A stretch of 64,000 nucleotides of DNA from Monosiga brevicollis MX1 (GCF_000002865.3 NW_001865039.1:430527-494526); one strand, 5' to 3'; positions 25,935-37,087 are shown, numbered from the stretch's first letter. Notes: generated from the letters alone by a model not told the origin. Numbers and translations are program-made.

Positions 25935-27073
25935 AAGTACAATGTACTTACCAAATTATTGACATGCCCAAAGCGGAAAGTTTTTTTTTCTTTGATGCAT
26001 GTGGTCGAGTCAAATCTCAATGATGGAAAATCAAGGCCCAACAATGATGGTGTTGGAAGAGCGCCTTTATCAATTGATGCAACTTCAGGACCGGTCATGT
26101 TCGACTCATCATAAAGCAATGGTGCCATGTCCTCGGTGCAAAACTTAAGCAAGATCTGCTTCCATCGCTTGTACCACGCGCATGCGGAGTCGACGCTGAG
26201 TGTCGAGTCGCTGTTGAGGTGCATGGAGCGAGGAGGACGCGGGCGCGTGGCCTTTGCAGGTGAGCGGGTATTATGCAAGCAGTTTCGAGTGAACTCAAGC
26301 CAAGACTCACCGCCCGGTGTGCTTGTTTCTGACCCACAGCCTGCAGCTGGCGAACCAACTGTGCAAGCTGAGTGTCACGAATCTACAACGTGGCCGAATC
26401 GAAGGTGCTCGCGTTAGGTTGGAGGAGTATTGCTGCACTGGCCCCCGGCTTTCAAAGGCACGGGACTCACCTCTCGCCCTTGAACCAGCGCAGCTTCAAT
26501 GGCCGTCATGGTCGCCTCACATCGCGACACAACACTCTCCTGGAAACGAACAAGTTAGTGATGAGAGCAGACGGCCTTTTTCATGACGATCTTGGACGGA
26601 GGCCACAAACCGCCGTCTGCAAGCTCGCCACGGCGGCGGCCACCAGCTCGGACACGCTTTGAAAAGAAACCTGGAGATGACCAGGGGCATGGTCAAATGA
26701 AGAGTGAGCATGCATGGTTGCGCAAAGCTGACGCTTACCATCTGCAAGTCGTGTTTGTCATGAACCGTACCTGATCTGGCAAGCTAGGCGCCGTGCATTG
26801 CTTCAGCTGAGACTGTGCAGAAGTGAATTGCTGGGAAAGCTCAGCCAACGTGGCAGCTTGACCGGTCTGTAGGGTCTTGAAAGTTAACTCGATCACATCT
26901 TTTGAACAGCATGCACCAACTCAAAAGTCAGAATTTGACTCACCCACCCATAAACAGCAAGTCGTTGCTTTCAAAAAGGCAAGAGCAAGCCGGCTGCGAC
27001 ACGCACTTTGCAGTTTGTCAAGCTGTTTCTTTCGGGGGGCGGCGCCACCCTTCGTTGACTTCATTTTGGCCAT
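25853..27073 (-). CDS. Lysine-rich-start coiled-coil protein, function unknown
   Basis: Exon 1 from 27073 encodes MAKMKSTKGGAAPRKKQLDK. The next exon, in phase, gives VIELTFKTLQTGQAATLAEL then SQQFTSAQSQLKQCTAPSLP. A further exon has VSFQSVSELVAAAVASLQTA (donor GTTTGT), then ESVVSRCEATMTAIEAALVQ. A last block (about 26240-25955) has WYKRWKQILLKFCTEDMAPL and LLGLDFPSLRF. It is about 200 aa of amphipathic helices with no domain I can name. The junction before the last block and the 3' end are uncertain: a GTAAGT follows the HVNNL codons near 25953, yet the frame stays open to 25853, where it would overlap the 3' end of the convergent gene. Confidence 0.5.
25930..25935 (+). terminator. Poly(A) signal AATAAA overlapping the stop codon
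   Basis: Reads CTG AAA TAA AAG, so the TAA at 25932-25934 is embedded in the hexamer. Confidence 0.55.
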
Positions 27074-27863
27074 AAGTGAGGCCAGCGTCCTACATTGGTG
27101 GGTTGACGGGCAAGCCGGGGATTCAGGCCATACAATGAATGAGCACTGCAGCGTCTTCTTTTTCTGCTCTGATGTGAATGGCATCAAAGCTTGTGGTTCG
27201 GGGTAGCATAAACATATCGATGGCATCATCATCATCACCACCACCACCACTACCACCACCACAGGAAATCGCCTTACGTTTCTCCATGCTGCTCGTCGTC
27301 GGAGCTGGCCTCGCGCTGCTGGACAGGCCGGCTTCATGAGCAACATGTGCAGAACAGTGGCCAGGCTAAATGGCGGGACGTTGGGACAGACCGTGGAGGC
27401 TCGCCGTTTGGCGGAGGCGTTGCGTGCCATCTCGTTTGTCTTGTCGATGTGAGACTTGACGGTTGACGATGTACTTTTGGGCTTTTGGAAGTGCCGTCGC
27501 GTCGTCACTCTCAGTCTGCAGAGAAAATGCATGTCCATTCAAGTGAACGCCAAGAAGAAGAAATTGTCGACAAAAGAACCGACGGTTTTGGCGGGAAATT
27601 CTGTCTGACATTGTTGTTGTGTCCGATGCCACGCACTTCTTCTCACTACTTGCATAACCTTGAAGCACAAATCAGAAGGCCCTTCTTCATCTCGGCGAGG
27701 GCCAGTGAGCTCTTTGGGACGGACAGGGCCTGGGGTTGTGATGAGGTGCTGATTGCGTTCATTTCCATACTATCAAAGACTGTGGTGTGGTGTGGCACAA
27801 GCAACCCTTCTCTTTCTTTTGGCCATTTACAATACACCGGTGTTTGCGAGATTCGACCAAGAG
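27074..27863. promoter_or_regulatory. Divergent spacer with an ATC/ACC trinucleotide tract
   Basis: 790 bp between the coiled-coil gene and ASCC2. It holds a trinucleotide repeat at 27222-27261 (ATC units changing to CCA units). The frame upstream of the minus-strand gene stays open to 27538, but it translates the repeat as Val/Met runs and is probably not coding. Confidence 0.4.
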
Positions 27864-30800
27864 ATGGCGCCATCTGCAGGCGAAGCGCTGCCTTTGGAGC
27901 AACAGTCAGGGCGCAATGCGCAAGGAAACCATGTTCCCCTCCTTGTACGTGATTGTGTGCTGCCGGGCCTTGCCACGTGCCATGTGGTGCATCAGTTGCC
28001 TGTTGGTGCTCACAGCCCTGGCTTTTGGTGGCTTACCGATCATTTGTCTACGTTGGGTTGCGTGTAGGACGCGTCCTGGGTGACGCCGCTGGACATCCTC
28101 CCCTACACGGCGCCCGAAGCCTTTATGGACGATGCCTCTCGTGAACAGCGTCTGGACATTCTCTTTATGCAAACTCGAGACGTCGAGCATCTGCTGCGTC
28201 TGCCCTATCACGTGTTTTGGAGCCAGGTAGGAGCGCCGGCATGAAGCGGCTCGACCAGCACGGTTGTTGAGTCGCGTGTGCTCATGGACCACTTGGTTTT
28301 GCTACTGAGCGCAGGCATGCTTTGATACGAAGTTGCACACGTTTCTGGAGCATGTGCTTCGCAAAAGTCCGCGTCAACACGACGTGCTTTTGCAATCAAC
28401 ACTCGACCCGGCGGTGGCCGAGGCTGAGTGGCGTCTAGCTCAGGCGGTGTGTGGACCTGTCCGACCATCACCTATCACAACCCATGCGTTTTTTATTTCG
28501 CGGTATTTATGGCCTCAGACTTGCCATTCATGAGGTTTTGGGTCTGCGGTTTTAGGTGTTTCGCGTCTTCCTGAGGCTTTCAACACATCGCGAGGACAAG
28601 CAGCACCACATGTCTCCGTCTGCGTTCGGCGAGCTCATTTATAATGTTGGTCGCGCGCCTGCGTCTGCAATTTCGCTTCTTCCCTGAACCCGACTGCATA
28701 TGGCGCCCAACTGATCTGCCCGGCCTTGGTCCGGACAACACTAAATCTTTGATGGATATTGTAGAACTGGTTGTTTGACGTACCCAAGCTCATGGACCTT
28801 GCAGTCCTTTTCTCGACCGCCAATCCACCTTTGGTAGCCAAGATGCTCACCAACGTCTTCACTCACAGTCCGAGCTACTTTGAGGATCTGACAGGCAGTT
28901 TGGCTCAACTGGTTCTATTGTGTCATCAGACTGCGCTTCAACACGGTCTTGAAGGCGTGTTGGAGGGTCTTGACCAGGCCCGGGCCATCCTGGGCACCTC
29001 CAGTGAAATGGTTGCTTCGTGGAGCAAGGCAAGCACGGATTTGACTGAAGCCCCCTCCGATGAAGTGGCTGACTTGCTTTCCTACGTGATTGATTTGGCC
29101 GTGACGCTGCGAGCGTTTGTACGCTCCGTACCACTGTGCCGCGAGCAAGTGCACTACACACATCTCTTGGCCGGTGTCCTCGCGTTGGGCTCACAGGTCC
29201 TCGAGGCGACAGTGACACGCTATGGACCAGCAACAGATACGCCACTGGCCAAGGCCGAGGGCGAGGATCGTTTTTTATTTGCTCTGCACGCCCTGGCAGG
29301 TGACTCGCTGGCTGACTTTGTACACGAAGTGCTGTTGGTGCTCTTCTTGCAGCCTCTGCGGGCTGCGGCACCGGCGGACGAGGATTTGCACGAAGAGCTG
29401 GAGTGTCAATTGTATGACGTGCTGGCCGACGTGGTGCAGGCCTCGTGGTTATGTGGAGAGCTGACGGCCGACAAGCGACTAGACACGCTGTTGGCCGACT
29501 TGAAGGCCTTGGTGTTTGATCAGGCCCGCCTCGACTTTTTTGTGACAGCCTTGGCCCAGAGTGGAGTTCCAGAGGCCAGCACTGTAGCTACAAGCGCAAG
29601 CAAGTCATCTGCCGTTGGTCCAGCCACTTCTGCGGGTGCTGCTGCTTCTGCGGGTGCTGCTGCTTCGGCGAGTGCGGCCACTTCAGCAGGCACCGACCCG
29701 GCTGTTGAGCAGATCAAGGAAATGATGCCCGAATTGGGTCGAGAGTTTATCCGGCAGGCATTGGCCACTTGTGATAGCGCCGAGCAGTTGGTGATGATGT
29801 TGCTGGAGAACAATCTGCCGCCTGAACTCGCTGATCTGCCTCGTGATCTGGAGAGCCCAGTGCAGGTTGAGTCCAGAGCTACAACAGAGGTGCAGGCTCA
29901 GCAGAACGGCGAGCGCGACAAGGATCGAGATGGACTCGTGGCCCCCAGCGTATACGATAATGATCAGTTTGATGTTTTCAGTGGCCGCGCGATTGATGCG
30001 AGTCGCGTGGCTCGCGGAAAAAGGTGGGTCTGTCCGTGCCCCCGTGGCGGTGGTTGGCAGCTGCTGGGGCCCCATGAGGGCAAGCGCTTTGTAGGCTCAT
30101 GGTTTTGCATGCACTGATTGACAAAATGACAGCAAGGGACGTCGCAATGACACGCACCTGGACACCGCGGATAAGGATCGCATTTTTCGGCAGTACGGCA
30201 CGGTCCAAGACACTGCCCACCACAGTTCTGAAACCTCAGGTCTGTGCGCGGGCCCAGTATCAAATGGTCACAAGCTTCATGAGCACGAGAGTGGGCAAGG
30301 CCACCTTACACATTTGCTCTATTGTTGCTTTTTTGCTGACATGGCATGTACATTTTTAGGGGCGGGCGCTGGTATCATGCCCAGCAACGTGGCGGAGGAG
30401 GAGTTTTCAGTTTCGCACGAATGGATGTACGAGGACGAGTACGACGATACGTACGATGGGTTGGGTGACGAGGGTGTTCTGGAGCCAACTCTGGACGAGG
30501 TTTGTTTCTGCTGTTCTTTACTGTACCCATTGAAACCGTTTTCCGTCTGCTGATGGCTGAGAAGTTTAAGCGAGGCGTCTAGCACGGTGGAGCAAGGCCA
30601 AGAGTCGACTCTGTGGTGCAACTGACGGTTTGCATTGCGCCCTGTCTGCCAGGAGCTGGGGCCAAACCCCAATCGGCACTTCAACGCTTCCCGCAATGGG
30701 CAAAACGATGACGATGGCGATGCCGATGGCGCTTCCACCGATGGACTAAGTTTGCCGGCCCCGGGCAATTCCTCTGGAACGGGCAGTGCGGCGAGTGGGC

Positions 30801-31281
30801 CAGGTTGGTGAATGGGCCGTGGGTTTGCTCGATGTGGGGTCAAGAGCGAATGTGATGGCCAGCAGGGTCAAACACCTGTCTGGTCCGCCCTGTGTGGTTT
30901 GTGCTCACCAGGTGATGCCGTTTGAACCGCCCACTCTAGGTGCAGCACCCCATCGATTCAACACGGGCAATGTGACAGCCGCACGAGGCCGAGGCGGGCG
31001 CCACACCGGTAGGTCTTGCAATGGCATGCTGCCCCTGTATTCGAGTCTGATCGCAGTCAGTTGTGCCGCGTTGTCATGTGTTGCAAGAGCCTCTGACTTA
31101 TATCATGTCTTGTTTCGATGCAGGCACGCCTATGGCACGCGGGCGGGGCGCCGTCTCCGAGACGTGGCATAATCGTCGAAAGAAAGAGTCAAACAAGGGC
31201 AAATATGGAAACCACAACCGAAAGAGTGGTGCTCTCAAGAAGCAAATGAAGGCAGGCTCGGTCCCCACGGCGCCATCTTAG
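27864..31281 (+). CDS. ASCC2: Activating signal cointegrator 1 complex subunit 2 (CUE-domain protein)
   Basis: Ubiquitin-binding subunit of the ASCC helicase complex, used in alkylation repair and in splitting collided ribosomes. The start MAPSAGEALPLEQQSGRNAQ splices in phase to LLDASWVTPLDILPYTAPEA. Exons then give EHLLRLPYHVFWSQ, VFRVFLRLSTHREDKQHHMS, SPSAFGELIYN and NWLFDVPKLMDLAVLFSTAN, all matching ASCC2. The long exon (about 28769-30024) ends in a CUE domain: VEQIKEMMPELGREFIRQAL, then LENNLPPELADLPRDL. The conserved SVYDNDQFDVFSGRAIDASR follows. The C-terminal exons hold an acidic stretch, RGRGGRH and NHNRKSGALKKQMKA, as in animal ASCC2. An Ala/Ser/Gly-rich linker lies just before the CUE domain. 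Confidence 0.94.
29622..29697. repeat. Low-complexity Ala/Ser/Gly coding repeat in ASCC2
   Basis: Imperfect repeats of GCTGCTTCTGCGGGT type that encode a SAGAAASAGAAASAS linker before the CUE domain. Confidence 0.7.
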
Positions 31282-32748
31282 TCCCACTGCATCCCATCCC
31301 AGAAATCGAGAAGAAAGTCACCGTTGTTCACATACTCTTTCTTTTGTTCACATGTCAGAAGAAACAAGACAAAAAACAACACAAAACAAGAGACACTAAA
31401 GTTTTGAAGTTTTCTTGTGGGGTTTCTTTTCGCACGAACCGCGTTGCTTGTGGGCAGAGCCTTGTGCTCGTGATTGCTGGAGTGCCCGCCACTACCACCT
31501 CTTCCTTCTTTTCTATAGGCTGTCTGCTCACGAGGACATCAGTGGGATGGATTGCTGCTGTGGAAGCTTCTTGCAAAGCTTGCTGGTCTCCTTTGGTGTT
31601 CTGCCGGAGGAGGCGGTGAACCGGCCTGCGGCGCGTCCCAAGTGTCGGGGCGGTTGCTGTCAGAGTGAAACTACCTTTTCAGAGACTCTCCCGGCAGGTC
31701 CTGCTCCTGCGGGTGCGGCCCGAGGTCGCCGTGGTACCAATGGAAACTGAATGCATGTGCATGCCCCTGCGGCGTGCGGTATAAATTTTTGTCTGGCTTT
31801 GAACGCCTGTCTTCAGGGTTGCAAGTTTTGCGAGCGTGCGAGTGTGCAGGTGCGCGCGCGTGTGTGTGTGCGTGGCCGCTCAATAATGGGCTTTCAAAAG
31901 TTTCAAGTCTATTTGCCCGATCCTTCTCTCGCGCCGTCTTTCTTCGCAGGTTGTGAGTTTGCGCGTGTATGCGAGCGAGGAACGCTTTTGCCCCAAGTTG
32001 ATCGTGAAATTGAGAGTATCACCATGTTCCTTGAGCCTTGGACTTCATTCGCATCCTACGTGCTTGATGCTCCACTACCACTCGCCCCCCCGCCACCTCT
32101 CCTCGATTGGATCGCACGTCGCGCGCCAGATTGCATCCAGCAGCACCGCGAGGCACACACACACACAGAGCAACACGAGAGAGAGCACGTTGCACACATC
32201 ACATCGGACCACTTTTGTCTGACATGATGCTGCTGCTCAACTATTCCTGCTGCTGGCTTTGAACAGTTGAGAAAGACGATGGACGGTGGCGCTCTTGATG
32301 GATATGATAGTCCCGTCACCTCGGGCTGCTATATCGCTGCGAGGCTCGCTGAGACATGTCAGGCCGTTCGCTGCTACAATCGGATCCAGCCATGTGTTCT
32401 GTTGGCAGCGGCCGCCATCCCTTTCACCGAGCACGACAGGCAGTGCACACCTCATGTCCGCTTTACCCAGAGGGGTTGTTTCATGCATGCAATGCAGAAA
32501 TGGAGAGCACCAAGGCCCGTCTTCTCTTGGCATTGCCCCTCATGCTGCACCTTGCGCACCGTGCTCGAGGCCGAGCGCTGAGATCCACACTTTCAATGAC
32601 TTTACTGTGAGCAAGGGCAGTGGGGTGGAAATTTGCGCTGTGCTTGAACAGAGAGTGACTGTGACCATTTTCAGTGGTTGCACTGTCATCAGACTGCTGC
32701 CTCCACATGGGGCCAGCCGTGACTTCCTGCTCCCACACAACGCACGCC
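31282..32748. other. 1.47-kb region without a supported gene
   Basis: Lies between ASCC2 and the oxygenase gene, same strand. ORFs in it overlap on both strands and have no conserved-looking residues. There is a TATA-like GTATAAATTTT near 31779, CA-rich sequence near 32155 and a (GT)/(GC) patch near 31855. It could hold a non-coding RNA or a long promoter. Confidence 0.4.
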
Positions 32749-33984
32749 ATGACCTTGCGAGCCGAGTTGAACTACTCCCAGGGACCTGCCAACGAACGGC
32801 CATACATTCATACGTATGAGCGACCTCCGGAGCTGGCGGCTGCTTCAACCCGACCTCTGAAAACGAACTTGGAGCAGGTGCCTGTCGAGGTGACCGTCCA
32901 TGATGGTCGTGTGGCCGACCCGCCGTGCGCCATGGAGACGCATGGGTTTACGCTCATCCAGGATGCACAAACTAGCTTGAGTCGTGATGAATTTTACGAC
33001 GGCAACAAGGTGCGCAAGGTGTATTATCCCGAAATAGAGGCCATGTTGTGTGAACAGCTCGGCTGTGGTCACGCGCGCGTGCTGCACCACGCCGTACGAA
33101 ATGAGGAGCTGGAGCCAAACCGCAGCGATGTCAAAGGCTATGGTCTCGCGGTTCACACAGATGCCAATAGCAATGCGTCCCAAGACTTGTTTCGCCAGTT
33201 TGCTCCTTTGCTCGACACCCAGTACCACACTGGTCGCTTTCTCTTTCTCAATGTTTGGCGCCCCATCGGTGACGAGCCTGTCTCCAACAACCACCTCGCC
33301 ATGTGCGATCAGCGCTCCCTCGTGTCTCCGGACGACTTTGTTGTCTGTGACTTTTGCCTCCCGGGGACCTCTGTTGAGGTGTACCGCCCACCGCCCACCA
33401 ACGCGTCCCGCCACACGTGGTACTGCTTCCCGCGCATGACACGCAACGAAGCCATACTCTTCAAGCAGTGGGACTCCGACCCTACGCAACTGGCGCGCAT
33501 TTGCTATCATACCGCGTTCCGGGATCCCAAAGCTGCGTCCTCGGCTCCTGTTCGTGAATCAATCGAAGTGCGCTGCATCTGCTTCTTTCCCGATCACGAG
33601 CCCAACACCTGTCCACCGCTTCCTAAGGACCCCGATCCCATCGCAGCCGCCGCCACTCTGGTGGAACAAGCCGTGAATATGTTGTCGGCGTGGCCCGCTG
33701 CTGCCCAGACCTGGATCCGCGTCAGCTTATGGCTTGGGCCTTGGGGCGTGCGCAGCGTCGCCCGGATCCTAGCTCAAGATGGGCAAGGACGTTTTGGCTT
33801 TGCTAAGCTCACCCCGTCTGAGAAGGGCCTCCTGGCTGATCGACTGGTTGAGCGGGGGCTTGCCCACAAACTACAGAAAGGCTTGCCCCCCATCAATCCC
33901 TGGCCCACGTTGAAAATGGTCATGGCTATCTTTTTGGGGGCTGTGCCTGCCTACTGGTGGGGCCACGCCACAGCACCGGCCTAA
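32749..33984 (+). CDS. CmcJ/AsaB/GA4-desaturase-like oxygenase, intronless, with C-terminal extension
   Basis: 411 aa in one exon. The start MTLRAELNYSQGPANERPY is chosen because family members begin with an L-N-Y-F-type strand followed by PYTY. Then come VPVEVTVHDGRVADPPCAME, THGFTLIQ, VRKVYYPEIEAML, a central GYGLAVHTDANSNASQDLFR, GRFLFLNVWRPIGDEPVSNN, LAMCDQRSLVSPDDFVVCD, WYCFPRMTRNEAILFKQWDS and ESIEVRCICFF. This motif order is that of the fungal/bacterial family that includes cephamycin CmcJ and AsaB-like enzymes, distant relatives of 2OG/Fe oxygenases. Family members are usually near 300 aa. Here about 100 extra residues end in a hydrophobic segment, TLKMVMAIFLGAVPAYWWG, which could anchor it in a membrane. 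The substrate is unknown. The lack of introns is unlike its neighbours. Confidence 0.85.
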   Translation: MTLRAELNYSQGPANERPYIHTYERPPELAAASTRPLKTNLEQVPVEVTVHDGRVADPPCAMETHGFTLIQDAQTSLSRDEFYDGNKVRKVYYPEIEAMLCEQLGCGHARVLHHAVRNEELEPNRSDVKGYGLAVHTDANSNASQDLFRQFAPLLDTQYHTGRFLFLNVWRPIGDEPVSNNHLAMCDQRSLVSPDDFVVCDFCLPGTSVEVYRPPPTNASRHTWYCFPRMTRNEAILFKQWDSDPTQLARICYHTAFRDPKAASSAPVRESIEVRCICFFPDHEPNTCPPLPKDPDPIAAAATLVEQAVNMLSAWPAAAQTWIRVSLWLGPWGVRSVARILAQDGQGRFGFAKLTPSEKGLLADRLVERGLAHKLQKGLPPINPWPTLKMVMAIFLGAVPAYWWGHATAPA

Positions 33985-34577
33985 GCAAAGATGCCGACTT
34001 ACATATGTGGCACTATCATGCGGGTTTTCGGTGGAAAGCCCAAAACTGTTTGACTTGTGTCTGTTCAATGTGGGCGGCTCGGAGTGGATGATGGGAAAGG
34101 GGCCCTGAAGATAGAAGTCTGCTGTCTTGTTGCGAGAAGACGCATTTTCGGCTCAACTTTGAAGAACCAACACACGACACGACACGGCACAGAGAGACGA
34201 GTCAATCCATTGTCAAATGTGGATCATGACGCTGATAATTGAGCTCACCACCTCGCCCGCGTCCCTCACAAAACGCACAACGCTAACAAAAACGGGCAGA
34301 CACCCTCCAAACAAGCCCGCATCCAACGCACATGGTGCGCTCAAATGAGAGAGAGAGAGAGAGGAAGGGGGGGCGTCTCCTGGACTAATGTCCGTCTTTG
34401 ATCAGCCTGCACGTCTTGCTTCTGTTTTTCATTTTCATTTTTTTTTCTTCTTCTCAGGCCAAGCAATGATTGCTGGGCTATTCTTGTGCGGGCAGGATTT
34501 AGAGTCAAGTCGGCTTGAAACTGACTCTTGTCAGGCCAGCCCACGGAGGGGAATACAATCTTGCGCGCTTGCACGGT
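33985..34577. other. Tail-to-tail intergenic region
   Basis: 593 bp between convergent genes. Contains a GA run at 34349-34364 and a pyrimidine-rich stretch at 34425-34456. No gene seen. Confidence 0.4.
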
Positions 34578-35286
34578 TTACACATCGTAACCGATGATGC
34601 TGCCCTTGCCGATGATCTCACCTGCATGGCGCAAAAGCTATGAGCATGACTCTGAAAGCAAAAAGGAAACAAAGCACATGATCAGTGACGCACCGAAGAA
34701 AAACCACATGGCCACCTCAACGCCCACAAGGGCACCGCTAGCGGCCTCCTTGACCGTAAGGTTCATAAACTTGAGGCTCTGGGCGTCCTTGGCCAAGCCA
34801 GTGAGGCCTAAACCGCAAAGCATGGTCAGCATGGCCAGGAAGATGAGTGTAGACGAGGCGACATCTGAAAGGACGAGGGAAAAAAAAAGTACAAGAAAAG
34901 TATAGCCCGGCCAGCACAGCCTCAGCGAGAGAAACGCAGGCGCACCCTTCTTGATCTGAGGCCACTGGGCTGGGGAGGGAGGGGCAAGCTCCTTTGAGGC
35001 CAGTGCGGCGAAGCGGGACACCACAGGCTTGGCCGCCACCACGAGGTCTGCAACATCAGGATTCGGCGCACGGCACGAGCATCAGTCGGGATGAAAAAAA
35101 AACAAAGTATGAGGGGAAACAAGTCAAGGGTGCCAGCGGGCCATGGTGCGTCAGAGGCCCCTGTTGTCCCGCGTGGTGTGGGCATAAAACCGAAAGACGC
35201 AAAGATGACGGGACGAGCGAAGAAAGGTACTGACCACGGCCGGCAACTTGTGCCATGTTAATAACCTGAGGAATCTTGCTGGCCAT
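34578..35286 (-). CDS. ATP5MG: Mitochondrial ATP synthase subunit g
   Basis: Membrane subunit of the F1Fo dimer interface. Exon 1 from 35286 encodes MASKIPQVINMAQVAGR. Exon 2 gives LVVAAKPVVSRFAALASKEL then APPSPAQWPQIKK. Exon 3 has LKFMNLTVKEAASGALVGVE and VAMWFFFG, and exon 4 EIIGKGSIIGYDV, a near-exact match to the family C-terminus. Two acceptors compete for exon 3. The upstream one (about 34866) adds 19 hydrophobic residues. The downstream one (exon from 34807) follows a good CTGAC branch site and pyrimidine tract and gives 103 aa, the normal family length. I prefer the second. It is divergent from TAF10. Confidence 0.93.
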
Positions 35287-35841
35287 TTTGATCTAGAAGC
35301 AGTCAGAGTCCAACAACATCCGCATGAGCGACATGCACCGGCTGTGCAGCCGCACTACGGAAGCGCCTCGTGCCGTGCTGCCGAGGGGCTTGGACGAGAA
35401 CAAAAGGCTTTGAAAACACATCCAACACACACACACACACACACACACAAGAAGGACAAAGAAAATAGCAAGTGCACAGGCCTGATCGAGGCAGACTGGC
35501 ACCCCTCTCCAAAAGCACAAGCCTGCCCCGACCACGCGCTGACCCCCCCGGACCACTACGTCTGTCCGGCTACCGTTCCCGCCGAAGCAGTGGGCCTCGT
35601 GCAACGCCCAGCCGCCATCAGTGCATACCGTGTGTGAAGCGAGAAATGGAGAGACTACCAGTCTCCAATGGAGACTCGCGGAGACTTGGAATGAGGTTCT
35701 CTCACTGGATTCGATATCATTTACTTGTGCGTTTCCACACACACACACACACAAGCGGAAGGTTCCCCTTTGATTTGGTCGCGCCTGCAACTCAAGCTTG
35801 AGAGGAAAGACTTGGGAGCAGGATAAGAAGGACGGAGCAGG
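35287..35841. promoter_or_regulatory. Divergent spacer between subunit g and TAF10
   Basis: 555 bp holding both promoters. CA repeats at 35426-35449 and 35738-35753. ORFs over the CA repeats are artefacts. Confidence 0.4.
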
Positions 35842-36597
35842 ATGTCTGGTGCACCATCGTCAGGGCTGTCTGGCATTGGCATGGCCAGTGGCGTTAGCTT
35901 GAATCCCGGTGCTTATATCACCGGCGCCAACCAAGCCGCAGCCGCAACGGCGGCGCAGTCGGCTGCGGCTGTCCCGAGCACCTCTGGGGACGGTCAGTCA
36001 GCCAGCAAATCTGGCGGCGCTGGCGCTGCTGGAGGAAGCAAGAGTGAATCCACACCCGTTCCAAAGCGCACCAAGGTGGCAGCACCTGTACTCGTCACCG
36101 GCGATCAGCTAGCCGCCTTTTCCGAGGCCCTCGATGATTTTGTGCCCGTCATCCCGGACGAGGTTATTCAATATTACCTGCGCAAGGCTGGCGTCGACCC
36201 CTCCGATCAGCGCGTGTATGTTTTTGGCATCTGCAACCATTTTGCTTGTTTGTTCTTCTTGCGCTCGGCGGGCTCACTCAGGCTTGGTGCCATGGAATAG
36301 TGTGCGAATGGTCTCTCTGGCCACGCAGAAATTTGTGGCCGATACGGCCTTGGATGCCATGAATCACAACCGTCATCGCGCCCCGAGTAAAAAGGGCAAG
36401 GTGCGCGCAGTCTTTGAGTGGCTCACCATGGCTCTTCCTCGTCTTGGCGTTCTGTTTTTTTTGGGGATGTGAAGTTGCTCATGGCTGTGCTCAACTGGCT
36501 TGTGCAGGAGGACAACCGCATTATGGGCATGGATGACTTGTCCTTTGCTTTGAAGGCTCAAGGCGTTGATATTGCCAAGCCAGCCTACTATACCTGA
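35842..36597 (+). CDS. TAF10: TFIID/SAGA subunit TAF10
   Basis: Histone-fold subunit shared by TFIID and SAGA. Exon 1 has an Ala/Ser/Gly-rich N-terminus, then DQLAAFSEALDDFVPVIPDE and VIQYYLRKAGVDPSDQRV. It splices (donor GTATGT after 36218, acceptor near 36300) to VRMVSLATQKFVADTALDAM, and the last exon has EDNRIMGMDDLSFALKAQGV and ends KPAYYT. This matches TAF10 (IPDAVTGYYLNRAG, LAAQKFISDIANDA, LTMEDLTPAL, KPHYFT). About 195 aa, with a longer low-complexity N-terminus than the histone-fold core needs. Confidence 0.93.
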
Positions 36598-37087
36598 GCG
36601 TCACAGGTTCCTCACAGATCCGCCTGGATGCCCGGAGGTCTAGTTCCCTTTCTCGTGAGGCCTGGCGGATATGTGTGTGCTCGCGACTATTGTGTGAGTA
36701 GGGGAGGGAGGAACAGGTGTGATTGGGTTGGCTGCTTTGACCAGCTGTTGCAGGGCTGCGCCCTTTGCTGTAAACGTTGTGCGGCATGGTCTCACACCAC
36801 CGCGCTAACAATTGCATTCAGTCATGTTTATCTGATCTGACGTGTCTCCAAAGGGTTAGTTGGTCACGGAGGACGTTTCACTTTAATTTGTTCAGTTTGA
36901 AAACATTCGAATGGGATCCGGCATCTGATCCCCGCCTTACAAATCATCGAAAAATCCCCTGCAATACAAGCAGAATGGCAATTGGGTTGACATGAGATTA
37001 AATGGCTCGAGTGAGTGGTGTGCACACTACCCTTGTCCATTAAAATAGCGAGAGCAAAACACAATCTATCACGATAAAAAAGAATAC
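36598..37087. other. Tail-to-tail intergenic region
   Basis: 490 bp between TAF10 and WDR55 3' ends. No canonical AATAAA seen on either strand; nothing else noted. Confidence 0.4.

Noticed and set aside
27080-27538. Upstream extension of the coiled-coil gene (Val9-Met4 run)
   Set aside because: The run is a translation of a trinucleotide repeat, and the plausible start MAKMKSTKGG lies downstream with a normal exon structure.
31282-32748. Possible extra gene between ASCC2 and the CmcJ-like gene
   Set aside because: Several overlapping ORFs on both strands, none with conserved-looking residues or convincing splice chains.
32845-33510. 221-aa minus-strand ORF over the CmcJ-like gene
   Set aside because: The plus strand shows family motifs over its whole length; the antisense frame has none.
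34807-34866. Extra membrane helix in ATP synthase subunit g
   Set aside because: It is explained better as the end of an intron with a good branch site and a downstream acceptor that gives the standard 103 aa; kept only as a possible alternative form.
35426-35449. CA repeats considered as CRISPR-like or regulatory array
   Set aside because: Simple dinucleotide repeats without spacers in a eukaryotic genome.
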